Positions 23,085 through 34,249 of a stretch of 64,000 nucleotides of DNA are shown here, piece by piece. Origin of the DNA: Dugong dugon (taxonomy: Eukaryota > Chordata > Mammalia > Sirenia > Dugongidae). Location: positions 21,560,501-21,624,500 of the forward strand of contig CM057476.1 in assembly GCA_030035585.1 (NCBI GenBank). Reading direction: 5' to 3'. Under the pieces are notes generated by a model that made no database searches, was not told the origin of the DNA, and saw only the letters and a list, made by a program, of their open reading frames with translations. How positions within the stretch are numbered: the first letter of the stretch is position 1; each line of letters starts with the position of its first letter. A program made the position numbers and the translations under genes.

Positions 23085-24165
23085 CTTTTATCTGGGGCCA
23101 CAGGGAGGACATGAAACCTTGCTGAAGGAATGGAGGAATGAATGTGGAGGGCTGAGAGGGAGATGAGGCCCCAGAGAAGTTTAAGAGGTTGATGTGGAGG
23201 CCTTGAATGCCATGCTGAGTACTCTGGACTCTCATCTACAGGCAACAGAGTCTAACAAAAATGATCTTGAACAGCTTGTTTTAAGTGCCTGGATGTCACT
23301 GACTCCTGAATTCAAGTTCTTTAGCATCAGACCACCCAGGATGCTTCTGGAAAATACAGTTGCCTGGGCCCCATCCTGGAAGAGTAAGAGCTGGGGCCTG
23401 GTCACCTATGCTTCCCATGGGTTCTCATCTTTCACCAGGTTTGGTAACCACTGTTCTAAAAGTGTTGCTGCAATGAGCTCTTTCCACAAAACTGCAAGGG
23501 AGGTTTCAAATTATCCCCCTTTTACTGAGGAGAACATTGAGGCTCAGAGAGATGAAGGCATTTGCTCAAAGTCATCCAGCCAGACAGCGACTGAGGGGGC
23601 ATTTGAACCAGGTCCATCTGGTTCCACTCGTTTCCCAGCTTTATCTGCCGTCCACCCTTGAGACTAGCTCCTTTCCTAATTTTATTTTCCCCTGGATGCA
23701 AGAATCTAGGCTGTGGCTAGGCCTGCCCACCCAGTTGTCCTTCCCCTCCCAACCCCCCAGCCTCAAAGGTAGCTCCCAGTCTCCCGCAGACTTGTCCATT
23801 TATGGCTCTGTTGTTCCAAAATGTGGCCAAATTTATAAACTCCTCTTTCCCGGAGACACAAAACAATCTGTGCAGAGTGCAGTGCGGGGGCAGAGCTGGG
23901 AGCTGCGTTGGAAGCCTGGACTTCAGCCCGGGCCCAGGCCCAATGAGCTCTGGCTTTGGGCGGGCCCAGCTCCTCCTTGGGCCTCAGGTTCTCTACCTAC
24001 AGAACAGAGGAACTGGACTAGATCATTCCTTAAGTCCTTTCTAAGTCTAATATACTGCTTAAAAAGGCCAATTCCCTAAATGCATGGGTCCAATAATAAT
24101 AACAGAGGGTGCTGGGGCCTGGAACTGCAGTTTCTAGTGTCTCTCTTCTGCAAGGTCTCTTCTCT
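23085..24165. other. Non-coding; MIR and hAT-like traces
   Basis: About 23310-23460 looks like a reversed hAT-type fragment ('accacccaggatgcttctgg'). About 23490-23660 is a reversed MIR ('aacattgaggctcagagaga'). About 23975-24055 is MIR3-like ('aactggactagatcattcct'). 23680-23960 shows no repeat. The 155- and 180-codon plus-strand frames here run through the MIR in different frames and are not called. Confidence 0.5.
23796..23805. promoter_or_regulatory. CArG-box-like motif
   Basis: 'ccatttatgg' fits CC(A/T)6GG, the serum response factor consensus, in a repeat-free block; a near match 'ccaaatttat' follows at about 23827. A 10-bp match alone is weak evidence. Confidence 0.25.
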
Positions 24166-24445
24166 TTTTCTTTATAGCTTTTTTTTTTTTAAATTAAAAA
24201 GTAACCCAAGGAATTCACTTTCATTGTAAAGTAAAATTCCCCCTTCTCAGCCACCCATCCTTATCCTCTCTCCAGAAGTATCTATTGTCAAAAGTGTGGG
24301 GTGGCTCTTCTCTGCGTTTATTTATACTTATATCACTGTTCTTACAGGAGGGCTGTTTCATTTTTATTTTTACGTAAGTGAGAATTACCATATATTTTGG
24401 TTGGCATCTTGTTTCATGTATCAACCTCATCTTTTTTTTTTTTTT

Positions 24446-25480
24446 AATTGTGCTTTAAATGAAAGTGTACAATTCAAGTCAGTTTCTCATACAAAAATTT
24501 ATACACACATTGCTATGTGACCCTAGCTGCTCTCCCTGTACTGTGACAGCACACTCCTCCTTTCCACCCCAGATTTCCCATGTCCATTCAACCAGCTCCT
24601 GTCCCTTTCTGCCTTCTCATCTCACCTCCGGACAGGAGCTGCCCATTCAGTCTCATGTATCTACTTGAGCTAAGAAGCACACTCCTCATGAGTATCGCTT
24701 TATGTCCCATAGTTCAGTCTAATCTTTGTCTGAAGAGTTGGCCTCCGGAATGGTTTCAGCTCTGGGCCAACAGATAGTCTGAGGGCCATGTCTTCTGGGG
24801 TCCCTCCAGACTCAGTCCAACCATTAAGTCTGGTCTTTTTATGTGAATTTGAGTTCTGCATCCCACTTTTATCCTGCTCCGTCAGGGACTCTCTGTTATG
24901 TTCCCTGTCGGGGTGGTCATTGGTGGTGGCCAGGCACCATCTAGTTCTTCCAGTCTCAGGCTGATGGAGTCTCTGGTTTAAGTGGCCCTTTCTGTATCTC
25001 CGGCTAACATTTTCCTTGTGTCTTTGGTGTTCTTCATTCTCCAATTGATGCATCTTAGATGGCTGCTTGCTAGCTTTTAAGACCCCAGATGCCACTCAGC
25101 AAAGTGGGATGCAGAACATTTTCTTAAAAAACTTTTTTATGCCAATTGACCTAGATGTCCCCTGAAACCATGGTCCCTAGACCTTTGCCCCTGCTACTCT
25201 GTCCCTCGAAGGGTTTTGCTGTATTCAGGAAACTTCTTAGCTTTTGGTTTAGTACAGTTGTGCTGACTTCCCCTGTAATGTGTGTTGTCCTTCCCTTCAC
25301 CTAAGATAGTTCTTGTCTACTATCTAGTTAGTGAATACTCCTCTCCCTCCCTCCCCACCCTGGTAACCATAAAATAATGTTTTCTTCTGTGTTTAAACTT
25401 TTTCTTGAGTTCTTATATTAGTAGTCTTATACAATATTTGTCCTTTTGCGACTGACTAAATTCACTCAGCATAATGCCTT
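24446..25480 (-). mobile_element. L1-A 3'UTR
   Basis: The part of L1-A after ORF2. Blocks such as 'caggcaccatctag', 'gaccccagatgccactcagc' and 'cactcagcataatgccttcc' recur in the L1-B 3'UTR (26.9-27.35 kb), showing related but distinct subfamilies. The 131-codon frame at 24700-25095 lies entirely in this UTR and is not a gene. Confidence 0.85.
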
Positions 25481-26132
25481 CCAGATTCATCCATGTTATG
25501 TTTCACGGATTCATCGTTGTTCTTTATCGTTGCATAGTATTCCATTGTGTGAATATACCATAATTTATCCATTCGTCCATGATGGGCACCTAGGTTATTT
25601 CCATCTTTTTGCTATCAAAAACAGTGCTGCAATGAACATGGGTGTGCGTATATCTATTCGTGTGACAGCTTTTATTTCTCTAGGATATATTCCAAGGAGC
25701 AGGATTGCTGGATCATATGGTACTTCTATTTTTAGCTTTTTAAGGAAGTGCCAAATCGATTTCCTAAGTGGTGTACCATTTTACATTCCCACCAATAATG
25801 TATAAGCATTCCAGTCTCTCCACAACCTCTTCAACATTTATTATTTTGTGTTTTTTGGATTAATGCTAGCCTTGTTGGGGTGAGATGGTATCTCATTGTA
25901 GTTTTGATTTGCATTTCTCTAATGGCTAATGATCATGAGAATTTCCTCATGTGTCTGTTAGTCACCCTGAATGTCTTCTTTGGTGAAGTGCCTGTTCCTA
26001 TCCTTTGCCCGTTTTTTAATTGGGTTATTTGTCTCTTTGTTGTTGAGGTTTTGCAATATCTTGTAGAATTTACAGATTAGATGCTAATCGGATTTGTCAT
26101 AGCCAAAATTTTTTTCCCAGTCTATAGGTTGT
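25480..26132 (-). pseudogene. L1-A ORF2p C-terminal remnant
   Basis: Minus-strand translation gives pieces of the C-terminal part of ORF2p: [18 protein letters not shown], [19 protein letters not shown] and a RGCGE block, with several stops and shifts. These segments directly follow, in ORF2 order, the part broken off at about 30430, which shows that L1-B split this frame. In intact L1 this is the C-terminal, cysteine-containing region downstream of the reverse transcriptase. Confidence 0.8.
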
Positions 26133-26189
26133 CTTCTGACTCTTTTTTTTTTTTAAAATTCTTTATTGTATTTTAGATGAAGGTTTACA

Positions 26190-26465
26190 GAACAAATAGT
26201 TTCTCATTAAACAGTCAGTACACATACTCTTTGATGACATTGGTTAACAGCCCAATGACATGTCAACACTCTCCTTTCTCAACCTTGAGGACCTTTTCCT
26301 TGGTGAAAATATACATAGCCAAAACTACACTATTTTGAAAGTTTCTACATGTACAATTCAGTGACATCGATTACATTCTTCCAGTTGTACAAATAGTTAC
26401 TCATTAAACAGTTAGTACACATATTGCCCTATCACGATTGTTAACAACCCCATGACATGTCAACA
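26190..26465 (-). repeat. 198-bp-offset duplication in the L1-B 3'UTR
   Basis: The block 'aacaaatagtttctcattaa ... gacatgtcaacac' at about 26191-26275 recurs with small changes at about 26389-26475. The copy at 57.3 kb has the block only once, so the duplication belongs to L1-B or its subfamily. Confidence 0.7.
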
Positions 26466-27834
26466 CTGTCCCTTCTCAACCTTGGGTTCCCTATCACCAG
26501 CTTTCCTGTCCCCTCCTGCCTTCTAGTCCTTGTCCCTGGACTGCTGTGCCTCATTAGTCCTGTTTTGTTTTATGAGGCTGTCCAGTCTGTGGCTGAAGGG
26601 TGAACTTTGGGAGGGGCTTTACCACTGAGCTAAAAGGGTGTCTGGGGGCCATACTCTTGGGGTTTCTCCAGTCAGACCAGTAAATCTGGTCTTTTTTTGT
26701 GAGTTAGAATTCTGTTCTACATCCTTTTCCAGCTCTGTCCAGGACCCTCTATTGTGATCCTGGTCAGAAGCAGTCAGTGGTGGTAGCCAGGCACCATCTA
26801 GCTGTACTGGACTCAGTCTGGTGGAGGCCATGGTAGCTGTGGTCCATTAGTCCTTTGGACTAATCTTTTCCTTGTATCTTGTTTTCTTCATTCTCCCTTG
26901 CTCTTGAAGGGGTGAGACCAGTGGAGTATCTTAGATGGCCACTCACAGGCTTTTAAGACCCCAGATGCTACTCATCAAGGTAGAATGTAGAACATTGTCT
27001 TTATAAACTGTGTTATGCCAATTGAGCTAGATGTTCCCCGAGACCGTGGGCCCCACAGCCCTCTGCCCAGCAATACAATCCCTCAAGGAGTTTGGATGTG
27101 TCTATGGCGCTTCCATGACCTTTCCTTGTACAAGTTGTGCTGGCTTCCCCAGTAATGTATACTGTCTTACCCTTCAGCAAAGTTACCACTTATCTATTTA
27201 GTTCCCCCCCGACTCCTCCCATCCCTCGTAACCAACAAAGATTGTTTCTTTTTGTGTGTAAACTTTTACATGAGTTATATAGTAGAGGTCTCATACAATA
27301 TTTGTCCATTTGTGATTGACTTGTTTCACTCAGCATAATGTTCTCCAGTTTTGTTCCTCTTACTCTCCTGTGCTGAGTTCCTTTTGTTTGTGGATTTTTT
27401 TTTCATTTCTTTTGTTTTTGTAGGTTTTGTTTTTACTGAGACTTTATGTTTTTCTTCTTTATTTTGATGAGTAGGTTTGTTAACTTTCTTTGTGGTTACC
27501 TTGAAATTTATCCTTCCTAGATTTGAACCAGTCTATTATTACTTGGTATCACTTGACTTCCTCTCCATTAGAAGGTTCTATATCTACACCGTTTATTCCC
27601 TCTTTTAATGTTCTGATGCTGTTGTCATTTACAGATTAATCTCTCTGGTTCTCTTTTGTAATTCTTTTGGTTTTGCATAGTCCTTAAGAGTTCGTTTCCT
27701 AGGTTGGTATCTGGCTAGTACAATCCTATGTCCTGTATTCAGCCTGTGGTCTGATATTGTTTGTTCTCAGATCGAAGAATTTCCTTTAATAAGTCTCGTA
27801 AGTTTGGTTTGGTTTTTACATAGTCCCTTTATTT

Positions 27835-28779
27835 CCGTTTATCTGGAAATGACCTAATTTCATCATGATATTTGAATGAGAGTTTTTCAGGATGTATTAT
27901 TCTTGACTGGCAATTCTTTTCTTTCAAGGTTTTACATATGTCATCCCATTGCCTTCTTGCTTGCATGGTTTCTGCTGAATAATCTGAGCTTAGTCTTATT
28001 GTTTCTCCTCTGTATGTGACTTTTTGTTTTTCTTGAGCTGTGCTCAGAATGCTTTGTTTGTCTCTGGTTTTAGTGAGTGTGATTATGATATGCCTTGGTG
28101 ATTTTCTTTTGGGGTCTATCCTATATGGGGTTCTTTGAGCTTCTTGGATGGTCAGATTTCATCTTTCATGATATTGGGGAAGTTTTCTGTCAGCACTTCT
28201 TCAATGATCCTCTCTGTGTTTTCTGTTTTCTCCCCGTTTTGGAACTCCAATCACTCGAAGATTTTTGCCTTTGATTGAATCCCACATAATTCTAAGCGTC
28301 TCTTCATTTTTTTTCATTCTTTTTTCTGAGTTTTCCTCAAACAGAGTTGTATCCAGGTGTTTATCTTCAATTCCACTGATCCTGTCTTCCACCGTTTCAA
28401 ATCTGCTTCTCAGCCCTTCTATGACACTGTCCATTTCTGAAATCTTGTTGTTAATCTTTTGGATTTCTAGTTGTTGTTTTTGTATAATTTCTAGTTGTGA
28501 ATTTATTTTGGCATTTTGTTCCTGCATTATTTTCCTGAATTCTTCCATTTTTTGTCTGTATTTTCCATGAATTTGTCTATTTTTTTCCTCATTTTTGTCT
28601 TCTTTTTGCTTCAACTCTTGGATAATTCTGAGTACTAGAGATTTGAATCCCCTATCAGGTAGTTCTACTGCCTTTTCTTTTACTGGAAAGTCATCTGGTG
28701 TTTTATTTTGGACACCTACTGGAACCATCCTGTCCCGTTTTTGTAAATGTTTTGTTATTGTCTGCTGTCTTCGGGGCAT
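27835..28779 (-). pseudogene. L1-B ORF1p (RNA-binding chaperone) frame, one early break
   Basis: The longest L1 frame in the window: 28779-28201 is open for 192 codons from MPRRQQTITKHLQKRD. After a basic N-terminus it shows a long heptad region (about residues 50-130, with QEQNAKINSQLEIIQKQQ), then SEMDSVIEGLRSRFETVEDR and the start of the RNA-recognition-like domain (NLRVIGVPKRGENR). A stop follows at about 28200. Downstream in the same strand, pieces such as RHIIITLTKTRDKQ and YRGETIRLSSDYS continue the RNA-binding and C-terminal domains to about 27835, for a total near 315 codons, the usual ORF1p size. The start is supported by the parallel L1-A start at 35440 (MARRQQ). Confidence 0.8.
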
Positions 28780-30415
28780 TCAGTAGTTATTTTTCTCATT
28801 TAATGATTGTAGATTTGGTTGTTTTGTCCTTTTTTTTTTTTTTAAATTTGGCTATGTCTGAGCAGAGGGGCTGTGTGTTCTTTGTTGTTTGCTTGTCTGT
28901 CTGCACAATGCTTTTTGCTTCCCTCTCCAATTGGCACGGTCAGTCTCTCAGATATTGTACAGCAGGGCAGGTCTAGCTGAAGAGATGTTGCTGGGATGGG
29001 TTGTTTGTGGCACTTACTACAGTCACCAGGGTGAGTTGGTAATCTGTGCAGGGCAGGTTCCAGTACGCCGTGCCTGTGCTGCTTGGTGGTGTGATGTTAA
29101 GAGCACAGTACAGGTAGGCAGGATGGAGGGGGGATATTGTGATGTGTGGAGCTCAGATGGGTATAGGAGAGAGAAGAGAGGAACAGGAGCCAAAAACATA
29201 CAAACAAACAAAAAAGAGTGCTACAGGAGCTTGCTGTTGGAGTGGAGAGATGAGAGACTATTAAATGGAGAAAAACAAAAAGGGGAAGAAGAAGAAGAAA
29301 AAAAAGAAAAGAATGAATAAATATTAGAAAGAAAAAAGAACAGCAAAGCTCCCAGAGATCCCACCAGTGTGGCTATGAGGTCTGGGGAAGTTGTTCCCAG
29401 GTGTTGAAGTACAGCCTGGCTAGGAGGCGTAGAGGTATTCAGTTCCAGGTATCCAGGGGACAGGAAGAGAAGGAAAGTATAGAAGGATGAGAAACTGAGT
29501 AATGAAGAAAGACAAAAAGGGAAAAAGAGGTAAAATAAAACAAAACCAATTAAAAAAAAAAAAACAAAGAAAGGAACACCCCCAAAAAACAGAAAAAAAA
29601 AAAAAAAGCCCAAGAAAAAAGAAGTGCCCTCAGGGATCCCTCTGTGTGTCTGTGCAAGCTGAGGGAGTAGGTCTCAAGCCATGCAGCACTGCCTAGCCAG
29701 AATGGGCTCCCAACTCAAGAAAAGTAAAAGAAAACAAACAAACAAACAATTGAAAACAAACAAACAATTGAAAACAAACAAACAAAAGCCCTGGGATCCC
29801 ACCAGCATAGCAACATGGACTGGAAAGCAGCTCTGCACTCGAATGGAGCTCCACAGCCCCTCAGGAAGAAGCAAAGATGGCACACAGAGCCTGGTATTTG
29901 AGCAAAAAGAAGGGGAGGTGGTGAGAGGTAAGGGAGAAATCAAAAGAAGGGGAAAAAAGCAACAGCAGCAGCCAACAAATGGAAATCAGGGAGTCGGCTA
30001 GTGTGGGCAGGTGGAATCCAAGCAGCTGGTGCTTCCTGGCCAAGAGACTGTGGCCTCGGGAAGCAGAAGAGGCCAAGTGGGGGTGAAGAAGGGTGGGGGG
30101 TGGGAAAGCATATATCACCAGTTACTGGTTGTTCTGTCTCCTGCTGGAAGCTCCATGAAGCTGCTTTCTCGTACCCCCTATTTGCTGGTCTCTGATAGGA
30201 GTCCAAGATGGTGGATCCGTGCTGCATTAGCTAATAGGGGAGCTCTCCATGTATATCTCTTCGCTCTCTGTTCTCTGTCACTTTCTTATTCCATTTGGTG
30301 CTTGGCTGAGTTCTTTATCTCTTCATTTGATGTTTAGGATTTCAGGATTGCTGTTTTCTCTGTTTGGCTTAGTTTTTTGGATCTTTGCTGTGGAGGGACG
30401 GCATGGCACTTCTCT
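28780..30415 (-). mobile_element. L1-B leader (5'UTR-like)
   Basis: About 1.6 kb upstream of ORF1 with no plausible coding frame. It contains purine-rich stretches (29.25-29.6 kb) and a (AAAC)n-type run with the repeated unit 'caattgaaaacaaacaaa' at about 29740-29790. It is not visibly the same as the L1-A 5'UTR. Frames up to 143 codons here are low-complexity translations. Confidence 0.7.
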
Positions 30416-30429
30416 CTTTTGACTCTTTT

Positions 30430-33400
30430 GGTGAAGTCTTTTGATGAGCATAAGTGTTTAATTTTTAGGAGGTCCCAGTTATGTAGTTTCTCTTCTGATG
30501 TTTGTGCATTGCTACTTATGCTTTGTATTCTGTTTATGCCATGTATTAAAGCTCCTAGCATTGTCTCTATTTTTTCTTCCATGATCTTCACTGTTTTCAA
30601 TTTTATATTTAGGTCTTTATCAATTTTGAGTTAGTTTTTGTGCATGGTGTGAGGTATGGGTCTTGTTTCATTTTTTTGCAGGTGGATATCCAGTTATGCC
30701 AGCACCATTTGTTAAAAGATGTCTTTTCCTCAATTAACAGACTTTGGGCCTTTGTCAAATATCAGCTGCTCATAGGTGGATGAATTTATGCCTGGATTCT
30801 CAATTCTGTTCCATTGGTCTATGTATCTGTTGTTGTACCAGTACCAGGCTGTTTTGACTATCATGACGGTATAATAGGTTCTAAAATCAGGTAGTGTGAG
30901 GCCTCCCACTTTATTCTTCTTTTTGAGTAATGTTTTACTTATCTGGGGCCTCTTCCCTTTCCATATGAAGTTGGTGATTTGTTTCTCCATCTCATTAAAA
31001 AATGCCGTAGGAATTTGGATTGGTATTGCATTGTATCTGTAGATCACTTTGGGTAGAATTGACATTTTCACAATGTTGAGTCTTCCTGTTCATGCGCAAG
31101 GTATGTTTTTTCCACTTATGCAGGTCTCTTTTGGTTTCTTGCAGTAGTGTCTTGTAGTTTTCATTGTATAGGTCTTTTACATCTCTGGTTAGATTTATTC
31201 CTAAATATTTTACCTTCTTGGGGGTTATTGTAAATGGTATTGATTTGGTGATTTCCTCTTTAAGGTTCTCTTTGTTGGTGTAAAGGAATCCAACTGATTT
31301 TTGTATGTTTATCTTGTATCCTGAAACTTTGCTGAAATCTTCTATTAGTTCCAGCAGTTTTCTTGTGGATTCTTTGGGGTTTTCTGTGTATAAGATCATA
31401 TCATCTGCACACAGAGATACTTTGACTTCTCCCCTACCAATTTGGATGCCCTTTATTTCTTTTTCTAGCCTAATTGCTCTGGCTGGGACCTCCAGCACAA
31501 TGTTGAATTTAAGAATGGTGATAAAGGGCATCCTTGTCTGGTTCCCGTTCTCAAGGGGAATGTTTTCAAAGTCTCTCCATTTAGGATGATGCTGGCTGTT
31601 GACTTTTTATAAATGCCCTTAATTATATTGAGGAATTTCCCTTCTATTCCTATTTTGTTGAGTGTTTTTTATCATGAATGGGTGTTGGACTTTGTCAGAT
31701 GTCTTTTCTGCATTGATTGATAAGATCATGTGGTTCTTGTCTTTTGTTTTATTTATGTGATGGATTACATTGATTGTTTTTCTAATGTTGAACCATCCCT
31801 GCATACCTGGTACAAATCCCACTTGATCATGGTGAATTATTTTTTTGATATGTTGCTAAATTCTATTGGCTAGAATTTTGTTGAGGGTTTTTGAGTCAAA
31901 GTTCATGAGGGATATTGGTTTGTACGTTTCTTTTTTTGTGGTGTCTTTACCTGGTTTTGGTATCAGGGTTATGCTGGCTTTATAGAATGAGTTTGGGAGT
32001 ATTCCATCCTTTCCTATGCTCTGAAATACCTTTATTAGTAGTAGTGTTAATTCTTCTCTGAAAGTTTGGTAGAATTCTCCAGTGAAGCCATCAGGGCCAG
32101 GGCTTTTTTTGTTGGGAGTTTTTAAATTACCTTTTGTCATGGATTGAATTATGTCCCCCCAAAAATATGTGTATCTATTTGGCTGGGCCATGATTCCCAG
32201 TATTGTGTGGTGGTCCTCCATTTTGTGATTGTAATTTTATGTTAAAGAGGATTAGGGTGAGATTGTAACACCCTTACTAAGGTTACATCCCTGATCCAAT
32301 GTAAAGGGAATTTCCCTGGGGTGTGGCCTGCACCACCTTTTATCTTACAAGAGATGAAAGGGTAGCAAGCAGAGAGTTGGGGGACCTCATATTACCAAGA
32401 AAGCAGTGCCAGGAGCAGAGCGTGTCCTTTGGACCCGGGGTTCCTGCACGGAGATCCTCCTAGTCTGGGGGAAGATTGATGAGAAGGCCGACAGAGACAG
32501 AAAGCCTTCCCCTGGAGCTGACACACTGAATTTGGACTTCTAGCCTACTATACTGTGAGAAAATAAATTTCTCTTTGTTAAAGCCATCCACTTGTGGTAT
32601 ATCTGTTACAGTACCACTAGATAATTAAGACACCTTTTCAATCTCTTCTTTTGTTATATGCTTATTTAGCTGTTCTACCTCTTTGTTAGTTTAGGTAAGT
32701 AGTGAGTTTCTAGAAATTTGTCCGTTTCCTCCAGGTTTTCAAATTTGTTAGAGTACAGTTTTTCATAGTATTCTGTTATGATTCCTTTAAATTCAGTAGG
32801 GTCTGTTGTGATATCACCCATCTCATTTCTTATTCGAGTTATTTGCTCCCTCTCCTGTTCTTCTTTTGTCAGTTTGGCCAGTGGTTTATCGATTTTTTGG
32901 ATCTCTTCAAAGAATGAGATTTTGGTCTTGTTAACTCTTTCAATTGTTTTTCTATTATCTATTTCATTTAATTTTGCTCTAATTCTTATTATTTCCTTTC
33001 TTCTGGGGCCTGAGGGCTCCTTTTGCTGCTCTCTTTCTACTTGTTCAAGTTGTAGGGTTAATGTTTTGATTTTGGCCGTTTCTTCTTTTTGGATGTGTGC
33101 ATTTATTGCTATAAACTGACCTCTGAGCACTGCTTTTGCTGTGTCCCAAAGGTTCTGGTAGGATGTGTTTTCATTCACACTGGATTCTGTAAATTTCTTT
33201 ATTCCATCCTTAATTTCTTCTATAATGCAGTAGTTTTTGAGCAAGATGTTATTCAGTTTCCATGTGTTTGATTTTTTTCCCTTGCTTTTTCTGTTATTGA
33301 TTTCTACTTTTATGGCTTTATGGTCAGAAAAGATGTTTTGTAATATTTTGATGCTTTGGATTCTGTTAAGCTTTCTTTATGGCCTAATATGTCATCTATT

Positions 33401-34028
33401 CTGGAGAATGTTCCATGCATGTTGGAAAAGAAAGTATACTTGGCTTCTGTTGGATGGAGTGTTCAGTGTATGTCCACAAGATCGAGTTGGTTGATTGTGG
33501 CATTTAGACTTGCTGTATCTTTATTGAGCTTCTTTCTGGATGCTCTGTCCTTCACTGAAAGAGGTGTGTTGAAGTCTCCTACTATTATTGTGGAGCTGTC
33601 TATCTTTCTTTTCAGTGCTGTTAGAAGTTTGCTTTATGTATTTTGGAGCCCTGCCATTGGGTGGATAAATATTTATTATAGTTATGTCCTCCTGGTGTAT
33701 TGATCCTTTAATCATTATATAGAGTCCTTCCTAATCCTTTGTAGTCGATTTTACTTTAAAGTCTACTTTGTTCTTTTTTGAATGTTGTTTGCTTGATATT
33801 TTTTTTCCATCCTTTGAGTTTTAGTTTGTTTGTGTCTTTAAGTCTAAGGTGTGTCTCTTGTAGGCAGCATATAGATGGATTGTGTTTTTTAATCCAATCT
33901 GCCACTCTCTGTCTCTTTATTGGTGTATTTAGTCCATTTACATTCAGTGTAATTATCGATAGGTATGAGTTTAGTGCTATCATTTTGATGTCTCTTTTTG
34001 TGTGTTGTTGACAGTTTCTTTGTTCCAC
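30430..34028 (-). pseudogene. L1-A ORF2p (endonuclease-reverse transcriptase), interrupted
   Basis: Starts at 34028 with MEQRNCQQHTKRDIKMIALN and the endonuclease motifs LNVNGLNTPIKR and CLQETH. A frameshift follows near 33756. Further pieces lie at 33715-33521, 33244-32675 (linker), 32221-31856 (RT start, [13 protein letters not shown]), 31822-31619, 31531-30995 and 31071-30730. The RT motif A region reads INAEKTSDK, with Asn where Asp is expected. The catalytic motif reads CADDM in place of the usual F/YADD. The MaLR-like LTR at 32135-32632 splits the frame, and L1-B removes the end. The enzyme nicks target DNA and primes reverse transcription in active L1s; this copy is dead. Confidence 0.9.
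32135..32632 (+). mobile_element. MaLR-like solo LTR in L1-A ORF2
   Basis: 498 bp from TGTCATGGATTG to TAATTAAGACA, with a perfect 5-bp duplication 'ccttt' (32130-32134 and 32633-32637). Same family as the LTRs at 22.3, 38.8 and 53.0 kb. It interrupts the RT-coding part of L1-A, so it is younger than L1-A. Confidence 0.9.
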
Positions 34029-34249
34029 TTAATTATCTGTGCTGAGTCATTTTTCTTTATGTATTTTCTTTTCATCTTTTTCATTGTTGTTGATTTTGTA
34101 TTTGCTGAGTCTTTATGTTTTTCTTGTTTTTTATTTTGATGTGTAGGATTGTTAGTTTTGTTTGTGGTTACCTGAATATTTACCTCTATTTTTCTAAGTT
34201 TAAGCCAGTCTTTTATTTTTTTATATTGCCTTGACCTCTTCTCCATATG

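Larger units (their letters stand above)
26147..30415 (-). mobile_element. L1-B: ORF1-only (half-L1-like) element nested in L1-A
   Basis: Flanked by a 14-bp duplication (26133-26146 'cttctgactctttt' and 30416-30429 'cttttgactctttt', one mismatch) that lies inside L1-A ORF2. Reading 5' to 3': a leader 30415-28780, ORF1 from 28779, the ORF1/ORF2 junction region to about 27350, then at once the 3'UTR (27345-26160) and poly-A tail (T run within 26143-26154). ORF2 is absent. Alignment by eye with L1-A shows the jump is from the ORF2 start (equivalent of about 34020) to the ORF2/3'UTR boundary. This is the HAL1 type of structure. It could also be a later internal deletion. Confidence 0.8.

Noticed and set aside
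23537-24079. 180-codon plus-strand frame, the longest outside recognised elements apart from L1 and RTE frames
   Set aside because: It begins inside a reversed MIR, overlaps a 155-codon frame in another phase, and ends in MIR3-like sequence. No domain or exon signals.
24700-25095. 131-codon minus-strand frame as possible gene
   Set aside because: Falls in the L1-A 3'UTR, and part of it recurs in the L1-B 3'UTR at 26619-26831.
29221-29613. 130-codon frame rich in Phe and Ser
   Set aside because: Antisense of a purine-rich low-complexity part of the L1-B leader.
30377-30634. Plus-strand frame across the L1-A/L1-B junction
   Set aside because: Antisense to L1 ORF2; the minus-strand reading gives ORF2p segments.
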